64,000 bases of DNA. It comes from Methylovirgula sp. (GTDB taxonomy: Bacteria; Pseudomonadota; Alphaproteobacteria; Rhizobiales; Beijerinckiaceae). The DNA lies in assembly GCF_037200945.1 (NCBI RefSeq), contig NZ_JBBCGP010000001.1, forward strand, positions 2,664,501-2,728,500. The letters run 5' to 3'. Position numbers and translations under genes: made by a program. Below are positions 45,257 through 52,153 of the stretch, piece after piece (positions within the stretch are counted from its first letter, which is position 1; each line of letters opens with the position of its first letter). A model generated the notes under the pieces. That model saw only the letters and a list, made by a program, of their open reading frames with translations, had not been told where the DNA came from and did not search any database.

Positions 45257-46069
45257 ATGGGGTGGCAATATCGAAAATCGGTTCGTCTTTCCCGGGGCAT
45301 CAGACTAAACATTTCAAAGCGCGGCCTCAGTAGTGTTTCTTTTGGCCGTCCCGGCAGCACGATCAACTTAGGCCGCCGCGGAGTTACCAGCACGGTCGGT
45401 ATTCCCGGGTCGGGTCTGTCCTACCGGGGCACCTCCAAGGGCGGTAGCGATCTGCTTCTCGGCCTGTTGATCGGGGGATTGATCAATCTGGTCGCACATG
45501 CGGCCGCCGGTAATCGCAGCGCTCAGATCGCGTTGCTCGTCATTGGCGCGCTGGGCTTGGGGGTTTTTCTAAGCCCGCGGCCGACTGAGAACTTCACGAC
45601 TGCTCCTACAACGAGGGTTTCGAGCCTGCCGAGGCCCGTGGCCTCCCAGCCACTCGATATTTCGCCGCTGAAAGCAATGCCCTCATACCGGTCGTTGGCG
45701 GCCGCTACCGACCAGACGTGGCCTAAACTAAGCGCTCCTATCAATGTTCTCCCCGATCTTACGCCAACTGGAAGCCTGCAACCTGAAGAAGGATACACCG
45801 TCCGACTCAACGCGACGGCAAACATCAGGTCGGACCCGAGTATAACAGGCAAGGTAGTGGGGCGCGGTCACATTGGTGAAGTTTTGCTGCGAGTGAGCAA
45901 AGAAGGCCGATGGCTCAAGGTGAGTCGGAGCGGGCAAGTTGTCGGTTGGGTGTATGAGGGGTTGGTGTCCTACACTGTGGAGGCACCGCCACGGAATCCT
46001 GCGGACGCTATAACACCCGGGGCGTCCGATACGCCTACGAGCACCTGTTCCGATCCGTCTTGTGACTGA
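45257..46069 (+). CDS. DUF4236 and SH3-domain membrane protein
   Basis: A 270-residue protein. Residues 1-60 are a DUF4236 module (MGWQYRKSVRLSRGIRLNIS, then GRPGSTINLGRRGVTSTVGIPGSGLSYR), a small Gly-rich domain of unknown function. Next come two hydrophobic segments (LLLGLLIGGLINLVAHAA; IALLVIGALGLGVFL), a Pro/Ser-rich linker and a bacterial SH3 domain (LNATANIRSDPSITGKVVGRGHIGEVLLRVS through GWVYEGLVSY). The ATG at 45257 follows AAAGGG and fits the domain start; the frame opens at 45209. It is divergent from the TerY-like operon across about 210 bp. A role at the envelope is likely; no more can be said. Confidence 0.7.
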   Translation: MGWQYRKSVRLSRGIRLNISKRGLSSVSFGRPGSTINLGRRGVTSTVGIPGSGLSYRGTSKGGSDLLLGLLIGGLINLVAHAAAGNRSAQIALLVIGALGLGVFLSPRPTENFTTAPTTRVSSLPRPVASQPLDISPLKAMPSYRSLAAATDQTWPKLSAPINVLPDLTPTGSLQPEEGYTVRLNATANIRSDPSITGKVVGRGHIGEVLLRVSKEGRWLKVSRSGQVVGWVYEGLVSYTVEAPPRNPADAITPGASDTPTSTCSDPSCD

Positions 46070-46243
46070 CGAGGGTGAGCTATACGCGCGCGGTTCGCGC
46101 GGGACGGTCTGAGAACGCCTTGCGCATCTGGACTCATTCGACGCTCATGACTGCGCGACCGTGTGGGGCGTGATCGTGTAGCCAAACGGGTCGCGGAACG
46201 CGAAGCAGCGGCCAAACGGTCCATCCTTCACGCCCTGTGACCG

Positions 46244-46618
46244 CTAAGCGTTGTTGCGTTGCATGCGGCTGGACGCTTTTCGCAGAGATTGGAGATGACG
46301 GCATTCCTGGCAGCTGTCTGCGCTATTTGCCGGGTTCATGACAGCCCTAGTTTTTCGCGTTTCGTAGCGCCCACAAACACATCGGACAACCCAGCGAAGC
46401 GGGGGCGACGAGGCATGGGCCCCCATGACCGTTAACCGGCCGAATTTTCTACCAGTCAATTCGGGTACGTCGCTCGGCAGGTTGGCGCGAATCGGTAGAG
46501 GGAGGTCCGTATGGACCTGGCTGATTTTCTTAGCCGAGGGAAATTGATGGCTTCGTGAGATGGCTAATGCGGCAGCCTTGTTGACCGGCCGAAGCCCGGC
46601 GAGTCGCTGAAAGTTCAT
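46244..46618 (-). CDS. zinc-ribbon protein, copy 1 of a duplicated gene
   Basis: A 124-residue protein with a C-terminal zinc-ribbon-like domain: ELTGRKFGRLTVMGAHASS, then WVVRCVCGRYETRKTRAVMN and CQECRHLQSL (cysteine pairs CVC and CQEC). This matches the small Zn-binding domain often seen in phage and HNH-associated proteins. The N-terminal 55 residues are basic and unassigned. A near-identical copy lies at 47588-47962. Because each copy sits directly left of a terminator and a transposon right end, the gene has probably travelled as the right-end-proximal gene of this transposon family. Function unknown. Confidence 0.6.
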   Translation of the reverse strand: MNFQRLAGLRPVNKAAALAISRSHQFPSAKKISQVHTDLPLPIRANLPSDVPELTGRKFGRLTVMGAHASSPPLRWVVRCVCGRYETRKTRAVMNPANSADSCQECRHLQSLRKASSRMQRNNA

Positions 46619-46636
46619 TCGCTTTGTCCTTAGCGC

Positions 46637-46672
46637 AAAAAATGCCCCGAACTCAGAGTTCGGGGCATTTTT
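46637..46672. terminator. bidirectional terminator beside internal right end
   Basis: Stem TGCCCCGAACT / AGTTCGGGGCA with a short loop, A tract on the left and T tract on the right. A near-copy is at 47981-48015. Confidence 0.75.
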
Positions 46673-46676
46673 CGTG

Positions 46677-46740
46677 CGGACACACTTTCCTTAGATTTGC
46701 GGACACACATACGTTCACAGCGGACAATCTTTGGTGTCCA
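46677..46740 (+). repeat. internal transposon right end, tip damaged
   Basis: CGGACA boxes at 46677, 46700 and 46721 (spacing 23 and 21) then AATCTTTGGTGTCCACC. Relative to the intact tips the last bases (TACA) and the expected ACACT are missing before the next left terminus at 46743, so this end is probably no longer functional. Confidence 0.75.
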
Positions 46741-46742
46741 CC

Positions 46743-46850
46743 TGTAACGGATACGAAAGTTTGTCCGCAGCCGTTTGTCTAAATAATTGATTTCGCAGCC
46801 CGGCGGCTCCGCCTGAACCGGCGAGTGTGTCCGCAAATGCAAGGAAAGTC
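46743..46850 (+). repeat. internal left end
   Basis: Terminus TGTAACGG at 46743, boxes GTCCGC at 46763 (20 bp in) and TGTGTCCGCAAATGCAAGG at 46826 (83 bp in), the same layout as the outer left end at 21129. Confidence 0.78.
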
Positions 46851-46874
46851 TTTCTCACGAGCAAGATCTTATTT

Positions 46875-47165
46875 TTACTTCTGGAAGGCACCGGGCCATT
46901 GTTGTGCTGCATGTAGTATGCGCAGGATTCTGATGCCCTTGGGCGTCAAGGTGTAGGCGGCGATGTATGGGGTGCCGCTTATCACGAGTTCTCGTGTTCC
47001 ATTTATCCGGCCCGGTCTTCCGCTCTCGGGAAACTCATTGAGTCGATTTATCGCGATTACGATGCGCTGATCGAGGGTTTCGGCGGCCTCTGGATTATGA
47101 GCCTCAATGTAGTCGAAGATTAGATCGCGGTCGTCGAGTGCGAGGCGCGACCAGAAAAGTATCAT
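46875..47165 (-). CDS. RelE/ParE-family toxin
   Basis: A 96-residue toxin of the RelE/ParE superfamily: ILFWSRLALDDRDLIFDYIE at the N-terminus, INRLNEFPESGRPGRINGTRELVISGTPYIAAYTL in the middle and IRILRILHAAQQWP at the C-terminus, the classic ParE ending. It probably blocks gyrase or ribosomes; the subfamily is closer to ParE/YafQ-like proteins in plasmid stabilisation systems. The start overlaps the antitoxin stop by 4 bp, the standard antitoxin-first arrangement. It may stabilise the mini-element in the genome. Confidence 0.85.
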   Translation of the reverse strand: MILFWSRLALDDRDLIFDYIEAHNPEAAETLDQRIVIAINRLNEFPESGRPGRINGTRELVISGTPYIAAYTLTPKGIRILRILHAAQQWPGAFQK

Positions 47166-47470
47166 GGTTTGGTTAGGCCGGCTTTACGTCGCGCCGCCGA
47201 TCGCCGCTGGGCGAAGTGCGCTTCTACCTCTCCAGCGGGAATGTCAGGGCTTTTGTCGTTAAGTGCTTCAAGCACTTTGGCGCGAAACCAAGAGTCGTGG
47301 GTTTCGCTATTTGTCACGAGTTCAAGCGGCAAAGCGCCCTCATTTGCCGTCCGAGTTAGTAGGATGCGGACGGCGTCGGAAACTGTGAGTCCCATATTGG
47401 CCAATACCGCCGCGGCCTGGTCACGGATTTCTGGGTCGATTCGGGTCTGAACGAGGGCGGATTCGGTCAT
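47162..47470 (-). CDS. RelB/DinJ-family antitoxin
   Basis: A 102-residue antitoxin with an N-terminal ribbon-helix-helix DNA-binding motif, ALVQTRIDPEIRDQAAAVLANMGLTVSDAVRILLTRTANEGALP, the RelB/DinJ hallmark. The C-terminal half (NDKSPDIPAGEVEAHFAQRR) is charged and would wrap the toxin. It overlaps the toxin gene and probably represses its own promoter, located in the AT-rich stretch 47471-47560. Confidence 0.85.
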   Translation of the reverse strand: MTESALVQTRIDPEIRDQAAAVLANMGLTVSDAVRILLTRTANEGALPLELVTNSETHDSWFRAKVLEALNDKSPDIPAGEVEAHFAQRRSAARRKAGLTKP

Positions 47471-47587
47471 GCAAGCCTCCGGGAGATTATTTCAGAACAA
47501 TGTAATGCAATTGAATTACGGTTTCAATGGTTCCGATTCCAATTACCTCGGCGTCGAAGGAGAGCGATCGAAGCCTACAGGGAGCTG

Positions 47588-47962
47588 TTAAGCGTTGCCG
47601 CGTTGCATGCGGCTTGACGCTTTTCGCAAAGATTGGAGATGGCGGCATTCTTGGCAGCTGTCCGCGCTATTTGCCGGGTTCGTGACAGCCCTAGTTTTTC
47701 GCGTTTCGTAGCGCCCACAAACGCATCGGACAACCCAGCGGAGCGGGGGAGACGAGGCATGGGCTCCGATGACCTTGAACCGGCCGAATTTTCTACCAGT
47801 CAGTTCGGGTACGTCGCTCGGCAGGTTGGTGCGAATCGGTAGAGGGAGGTCCGTATGGACCTGGCTGATTTTCTTAGCCGAGGGAAATTGATGGCTTCTC
47901 GAGATGGCTAATGCGGCAGCCTTGTTAACCGGTCGAAGCCCGGCGAGTCGCTGTAAGTTCAT
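47588..47962 (-). CDS. zinc-ribbon protein, copy 2
   Basis: Near-identical to the product of 46244-46618: MNLQRLAGLRPVNKAAALAI at the start, ELTGRKFGRFKVIGAHASS, WVVRCVCGRYETRK and CQECRHLQSL. The frame remains open upstream to 48130, across the transposon right end into nrdJ, but the ATG at 47962 matches the start of copy 1 and is preferred. It is the gene closest to the right end of the mini-element. Differences are mainly conservative (RANLPS to RTNLPS, RLTVM to RFKVI), which suggests both copies remained under selection or the duplication is recent. Confidence 0.6.
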   Translation of the reverse strand: MNLQRLAGLRPVNKAAALAISRSHQFPSAKKISQVHTDLPLPIRTNLPSDVPELTGRKFGRFKVIGAHASSPPLRWVVRCVCGRYETRKTRAVTNPANSADSCQECRHLQSLRKASSRMQRGNA

Positions 47963-47980
47963 TCGCTTTGTCCCTAGCGC

Positions 47981-48015
47981 AAAAATGCCCCGAACTGTGA
48001 GTTCGGGGCATTTTT
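47981..48015. terminator. bidirectional terminator next to nrdJ-proximal right end
   Basis: Stem TGCCCCGAACT / AGTTCGGGGCA with A and T tracts on either side. Leftward it can end nrdJ transcripts; rightward it can stop cargo transcripts. Confidence 0.75.
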
Positions 48016-48019
48016 CCTG

Positions 48020-48088
48020 CGGACAAGCTTTCCTTGGATTTGCGGACACACATACGTTCACAGCGGACAATCTTTGGTATCCACTACA
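48020..48088 (+). repeat. outer right end of the transposon array
   Basis: CGGACA boxes at 48020, 48043 and 48064 (spacing 23 and 21) then AATCTTTGGTATCCACTACA ending at 48088. Read from the tip it begins TGTAGTGGATACCAAAG. It is followed by ACACT and, 11 bp further, by the nrdJ stop codon. Confidence 0.88.
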
Positions 48089-48093
48089 ACACT
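48089..48093 (+). repeat. target-site duplication ACACT (right copy)
   Basis: Identical to 21124-21128, which directly precedes the left terminus. Confidence 0.85.
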
Positions 48094-48104
48094 GATGGTT
48101 CAAC

Positions 48105-51100
48105 TCAACTGCACCCCGTCGTCGCGCCACACGTATCGCACTTCAAGCATGTCCCGTTGCGCACAAGCGTGAAGTTGTTGCATTCGGGGCAGGCTTCGCC
48201 GGTGTAGCCTTTCATCCGCGCTTCGCTGCGGCGGTCGGCGACCGCCGTTTGCTCTGGGGCCGCAGACCAATCGAGGTTGCCGAGTTCGGCTTCGATCTCG
48301 TTTTCGATATTCTGCTTCAGCGCCGTGGCCGGGCCGCCGGCACCTTGCACCAGCATCAGCTTGTCGGCCTTGTTGCGCACGAAGCCTTTCGAGACAAAGC
48401 GCGAGTTTTCCGGCGCGCGGCTCTGCGCCTCGCCCTTGCCGATCACGTCATGACCGATCTCGCTCGGATCGATATGGGCGAGATCGTTGCGGCCGAGATA
48501 GGAGATCGCCAGTTCGCGGAACACATAGTCGATGATCGACGTCGCGTTCTTGATCGCGTCATTGCCCTGCACGAGGCCCGCCGGCTCGAAGCGGGTGAAG
48601 GTGAAGGCATCGACATATTCTTCGAGCGGCACGCCATATTGCAGGCCGACCGAGATGGCGATGGCGAAATTGTTCATCATCGAGCGGAAGGCCGCGCCTT
48701 CCTTGTGCATGTCGACGAAGATTTCGCCGAGCCGGCCGTCCTGATATTCGCCGGTGCGCAGATAGACCTTGTGGCCGCCGACGACTGCCTTCTGCGTATA
48801 GCCCTTGCGCCGGTCGGGCAGGCGCTCGCGCTCGCGCAGGCGCTCAACCTTTTCGACGATGCGCTCGACGATCCTTTCCGCGACGACGGTCGCGCGCGCC
48901 GGCATATTGGCGGCGATGAGTGTCTCGACGGCTTCGTCCTCGTCGTCTTCCTCATCCGCAATCAACTGGCTGTTGAGCGGCTGCGACAGTTTCGAGCCGT
49001 CGCGATAAAGCGCGTTGGCTTTGAGCGCGAGGCGCCAGGAGAGCATGTAGGCGTCCTTGCAATCCTCGACGCTCGCGTCGTTCGGCATGTTGATCGTCTT
49101 CGAGATCGCGCCCGAGATGAACGGCTGTGCCGCCGCCATCATACGGATGTGGCTCTCGACCGAGAGATAGCGCTTGCCGATTCGCCCGCAGGCATTGGCG
49201 CAATCGAACACCGAATAATGTTCGAGTTTCAGATGCGGCGCGCCTTCGACCGTCATCGCGCCGCAAATATGCAGATTGGCGGCTTCGACATCGGCCTTGG
49301 AGAAGCCGAGGAAGGTCAGAAGATCGAATGCCGGGTCATCGAGCTTGTCTTCCGGCACTTTCAGATTGTTGACCAGGAAGTCGGCGCCCAGCGTCCATTT
49401 GTTGAAGACGAATTTGATGTCGAAGGCCGAGGCCAGCGCCTTTTCCACCAATGCGATCTTTTCGTCGGTGAAGCCCTTGGCGCGCAGGCCGGTGGGGTTG
49501 ATCGCCGGCGCCTGTTTCAACGACGCGTGGCCGACAGCATAGACTTCGATCTCGGCGATCTCGGATTCGCGATAGCCAAGCGCGCGCAGACCTTCCGGCA
49601 CGGCGCGGTTGATGATCTTGAAATAGCCGCCGCCGGCGAGCTTCTTGAATTTGACGAGCGCGAAATCCGGCTCAATGCCGGTCGTGTCGCAATCCATCAC
49701 AAGGCCGATCGTGCCGGTCGGCGCGACGACCGAAACCTGCGCATTGCGATAGCCGTGCTGCTCGCCGAGGCTCACGGCCTTTTCCCAGGCCGCAATGGCA
49801 TGTTCGCCGAGCGCACCATCGCGCAGCGCGGACGGATCGAGCGGCACCGGTGCAATCGCCAGCTTCTCATAGCCTGCGGCTTCACCACGCGCGGCGCGGC
49901 GATGGTTGCGCATGACGCGCAGCATCGGCTCGCGATTGTCAGCGAAATTGGCGAAGGCGCCGAGTTCGCGCGCCATCTCGGCCGAAGTGGCATAAGCGAT
50001 GCCTGTCATGACCGCCGAAAGTGCGCCGCAGATGGCGCGGCCTTCGTCGGAATCATAGGCAATGCCGGACGACATCAACAGGCCGCCGATGTTGGCGTAG
50101 CCGAGGCCGAGCGTCCGGTATTCATACGAGAGCCGGGCGATTTCCTTCGACGGGAATTGCGCCATCAGCACCGAGATTTCGAGCACGATTGTCCACAGCC
50201 GCACGGCATGTTCGTAGGCTTCGATGTCGAAAACCTTGGTCTGCGGATCGCGGAACGGCAGCAGGTTCAGCGAGGCCAGATTGCAGGCCGTATCGTCGAG
50301 GAACATATATTCGGAGCAGGGGTTCGACGCGACGATCGGGCCGGCGGCCGAGCAGGTGTGCCAGTCGTTGATGGTCGTATGATATTGCAGGCCGGGATCG
50401 GCCGAGGCCCAGGCGGCATAGCCGATCTTCTCCCACAGATCGCGGGCCTTCAGCGTCTTGTGCAGCTTGCCATCGGTGCGGCGGATCAGGTTCCAGTCGC
50501 TGTCGGCATCGACGGCGCGCAGGAAGTCGTCGGTGACGCGCACCGAATTGTTCGAGTTCTGGCCGGAAACGGTGAGATAGGCCTCCGAATCCCAATCGGT
50601 CGTGTAGGTCTCGAAGGCGATGTCCTTATAGCCCTGGCGCGCGAACTGGATGATCTTCTTGATCATGCCGTCCGGCACGGAGGCTCTGCGGGCGAGCTTG
50701 ATCTCTTTCTTGAGCGCGGGGTTCTTCTCCGGTTCGAAGCAATCGCCGTTCGGGCCTTCGCAATTGACGCAGGCGCGCAGAATGGCTTTCAGCGCCTTTT
50801 TGACGACCTTCGAGCCGGCGACGAGGGCCGCGACCTTTTCTTCCTCTTTCACCTTCCAGTCGATGTAGGCCTCGATGTCGGGATGATCGACATCTACGAC
50901 GACCATCTTGGCGGCGCGGCGCGTCGTGCCGCCCGACTTGATCGCGCCCGCGGCGCGGTCGCCGATCTTGAGGAAGGACATGAGGCCGGAGGATTTGCCG
51001 CCGCCCGAAAGCTTCTCGTTCTCACCGCGCAGCTTCGAGAAATTCGAGCCGGTGCCGGAGCCGTACTTAAAGAGCCGCGCCTCGCGGACCCAGAGGTCCA

Positions 51101-51743
51101 TGATGCCGCCTTCGTTGACCAGATCGTCGGCGACGGACTGGATGAAGCAGGCGTGCGGCTGCGGATGCTCGTAAGCCGATTTGGACTTGACGAGCTTGGC
51201 GCTTTCGAAATCGACGTAATAATGGCCCTGGCTCGGCCCATTGATGCCATAGGCCCAATGCAGGCCGGTGTTGAACCATTGCGGCGAATTGGGCGCGGCG
51301 ATCTGCTTCGCCAGCATGTAGCGCAATTCATCGTAGAAGGCGCGGGCGTCGCCTTCGGTGTCGAAATATTTGCCCTTCCAGCCCCAATAGGTCCAGGCGC
51401 CGGCGAGCCGGTCGAAGACCTGCTGGGCGGAGATTTCCGAGCCGAAACGCTCGGCCTTCGGCAGTTCTTCCAGCGCCTCGTCATTGGCGGCACGGCGCCA
51501 GATAAATTCGGGGACGTTCGGCTCTTCGACGGGCTTCAGCCGGGCCGGGATGCCCGCCTTGCGGAAATATTTCTGCGCCAGAACGTCGGCCGCGACCTGG
51601 CTCCAGCTTGCGGGCACTTCGATGCCGTCGAGCCCGAAAACAATCGACCCGTCGGGATTGCGGATTTCGCTGCGAGTCGCGCGGAATTCGATCGCCTCGT
51701 AGGGCGATTGGTTCTCTTTTGTATAGCGCCGCTCGATTCGCAT
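48105..51743 (-). CDS. nrdJ: adenosylcobalamin-dependent class II ribonucleotide reductase
   Basis: Reduces ribonucleotides to deoxyribonucleotides using adenosylcobalamin instead of an oxygen-dependent radical subunit. The 1212 residues match the long alphaproteobacterial form. Active-site motifs are PHACFIQSVADD (first redox cysteine), SNPCSEYMFLDDTACNLASLNL (N-x-C-x-E catalytic set) and VVAPTGTIGLVMDCDTTGIEPD (phosphate-binding segment). The C-terminal ~30 residues, with ACPECNNFTLVRNGTCLKC and CGATTGCS, form a zinc ribbon and redox tail. GGGGGC precedes the ATG. The end of this gene, presumably its conserved Cys-rich codons, is the attachment site of the Tn7-like array. A candidate NrdR box lies upstream. 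Confidence 0.95.
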   Translation of the reverse strand: MRIERRYTKENQSPYEAIEFRATRSEIRNPDGSIVFGLDGIEVPASWSQVAADVLAQKYFRKAGIPARLKPVEEPNVPEFIWRRAANDEALEELPKAERFGSEISAQQVFDRLAGAWTYWGWKGKYFDTEGDARAFYDELRYMLAKQIAAPNSPQWFNTGLHWAYGINGPSQGHYYVDFESAKLVKSKSAYEHPQPHACFIQSVADDLVNEGGIMDLWVREARLFKYGSGTGSNFSKLRGENEKLSGGGKSSGLMSFLKIGDRAAGAIKSGGTTRRAAKMVVVDVDHPDIEAYIDWKVKEEEKVAALVAGSKVVKKALKAILRACVNCEGPNGDCFEPEKNPALKKEIKLARRASVPDGMIKKIIQFARQGYKDIAFETYTTDWDSEAYLTVSGQNSNNSVRVTDDFLRAVDADSDWNLIRRTDGKLHKTLKARDLWEKIGYAAWASADPGLQYHTTINDWHTCSAAGPIVASNPCSEYMFLDDTACNLASLNLLPFRDPQTKVFDIEAYEHAVRLWTIVLEISVLMAQFPSKEIARLSYEYRTLGLGYANIGGLLMSSGIAYDSDEGRAICGALSAVMTGIAYATSAEMARELGAFANFADNREPMLRVMRNHRRAARGEAAGYEKLAIAPVPLDPSALRDGALGEHAIAAWEKAVSLGEQHGYRNAQVSVVAPTGTIGLVMDCDTTGIEPDFALVKFKKLAGGGYFKIINRAVPEGLRALGYRESEIAEIEVYAVGHASLKQAPAINPTGLRAKGFTDEKIALVEKALASAFDIKFVFNKWTLGADFLVNNLKVPEDKLDDPAFDLLTFLGFSKADVEAANLHICGAMTVEGAPHLKLEHYSVFDCANACGRIGKRYLSVESHIRMMAAAQPFISGAISKTINMPNDASVEDCKDAYMLSWRLALKANALYRDGSKLSQPLNSQLIADEEDDEDEAVETLIAANMPARATVVAERIVERIVEKVERLRERERLPDRRKGYTQKAVVGGHKVYLRTGEYQDGRLGEIFVDMHKEGAAFRSMMNNFAIAISVGLQYGVPLEEYVDAFTFTRFEPAGLVQGNDAIKNATSIIDYVFRELAISYLGRNDLAHIDPSEIGHDVIGKGEAQSRAPENSRFVSKGFVRNKADKLMLVQGAGGPATALKQNIENEIEAELGNLDWSAAPEQTAVADRRSEARMKGYTGEACPECNNFTLVRNGTCLKCDTCGATTGCS

Positions 51744-52153
51744 ATGTCTGCCCCCGATGTTGCGAGAATGCCCCGCGCGGGTGGCTGTTCCACACCGCGC
51801 CCCTCAGATCGAAGCGCGGGAACCGTCCGACTCGCGCGCTGTTGAATAAGCCTAATCCTAGTAGGCGCGCGAAGCCTAGATACAAAATGTTGTGCAAAGA
51901 GTTAAAATTCAAGGCCGCGCTCTTAACGCAATCTTGACCCCGAGGGAGGTGCGCCGCAATGGCTCCCGGGGCTTTCGCACCGGCCATCCGCGCTATCCCC
52001 AACATCAACAGGCGGCCCGGGAATCATCCACAGGTTGCCCGGATAGGGCGCCGACGATCCGACGCCAAACATGACTGAGGCTTGCGCAAGCAAGGTGGAC
52101 AATTTCAGCCCGGCTGGCATATTGCGCCGCGTCGAAGCAGGGAAACCGACCTC
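51744..52153. other. 410-bp divergent region between nrdJ and the NDUFA12 gene
   Basis: Should carry both promoters. It holds a candidate NrdR box (51880-51895). No B12-riboswitch box or RNA gene was recognised; a stretch TCATCCACA near 52024 is one base from a DnaA box but alone is not meaningful. Confidence 0.45.
51880..51895. promoter_or_regulatory. candidate NrdR box upstream of nrdJ
   Basis: ATACAAAATGTTGTGC is a near-palindrome that agrees at about 13 of 16 positions with the usual NrdR operator pattern (ACACAATATNTTGTGT). It is about 140 bp upstream of the nrdJ ATG. NrdR boxes usually come in pairs and I see only one. Confidence 0.35.

Larger units (their letters stand above)
46244..46740 (+). 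repeat. about 500-bp direct duplication, copy 1 (partner 47588-48088)
   Basis: The zinc-ribbon gene, the bidirectional terminator and the transposon right end are repeated in the same order and orientation at 47588-48088 with scattered point differences. Similarity starts at the gene's stop codon (AAGCGTTG onward) and stops where the left terminus TGTAACGG begins at 46743. Confidence 0.8.
21129..48088 (+). mobile_element. Tn7-like transposon array at the 3' end of nrdJ
   Basis: 26,960 bp bounded by imperfect inverted termini beginning TGTA (left TGTAACGACCACCGAAG, right read inward TGTAGTGGATACCAAAG, both followed by TTGTCCGC) and by the duplication ACACT. It carries tnsA, tnsB, tnsC and tniQ/tnsD on the minus strand (31844 to 25935). 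The right end has closely packed CGGACA boxes and the left end widely spaced ones, the asymmetry known from Tn7. Insertion is 11 bp beyond the nrdJ stop codon with the right end facing the gene, as Tn7 is oriented at glmS. An internal end junction at 46677-46850 shows it is composite: a main element (21129 to about 46742) and a mini-element (46743-48088). Confidence 0.88.
46743..48088 (+). mobile_element. 1.35-kb mini-element with Tn7-like ends
   Basis: Starts with left terminus TGTAACGGATACGAAAG and ends with the right terminus ending ACTACA at 48088. It contains only a toxin-antitoxin pair and a zinc-ribbon gene and no transposase, so it would depend on the tns genes of the neighbouring element. 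It is in the same orientation as the main element, adjacent to nrdJ. Confidence 0.7.

Noticed and set aside
21211..46707. Placing the transposon tips at TGTTACCGC (21211) and ...GCGGACACA (46707)
   Set aside because: These also align as inverted repeats, but no target duplication matches and homology among copies continues beyond them; they are the inner binding boxes. The tips at 21129 and 48088 have matching ACACT flanks.
46677..46850. The 180-bp palindromic block as an independent MITE
   Set aside because: It is better explained as a right end joined to a left end; each half occurs separately as an outer end (48020-48088 and 21129-21245).
21058..48088. Direct repeats interpreted as att sites of a tyrosine-recombinase genomic island
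   Set aside because: No integrase gene is present, tnsABC-tniQ is, and the repeats contain inverted termini with a 5-bp target duplication.
47588..48130. The long 180-codon reading of zinc-ribbon copy 2
   Set aside because: Its extra N-terminus is translated from the transposon end and the nrdJ tail; copy 1 starts at the equivalent of 47962.
48249..51845. A 1198-codon plus-strand open frame opposite nrdJ
   Set aside because: It mirrors nrdJ almost completely, has low-complexity R/A/D/G composition typical of antisense reading of GC-rich genes, and resembles no family.
51744..52153. Cobalamin riboswitch upstream of nrdJ
   Set aside because: No B12-box or matching stem pattern was seen, and class II reductases need B12 so repression by it would make little sense.
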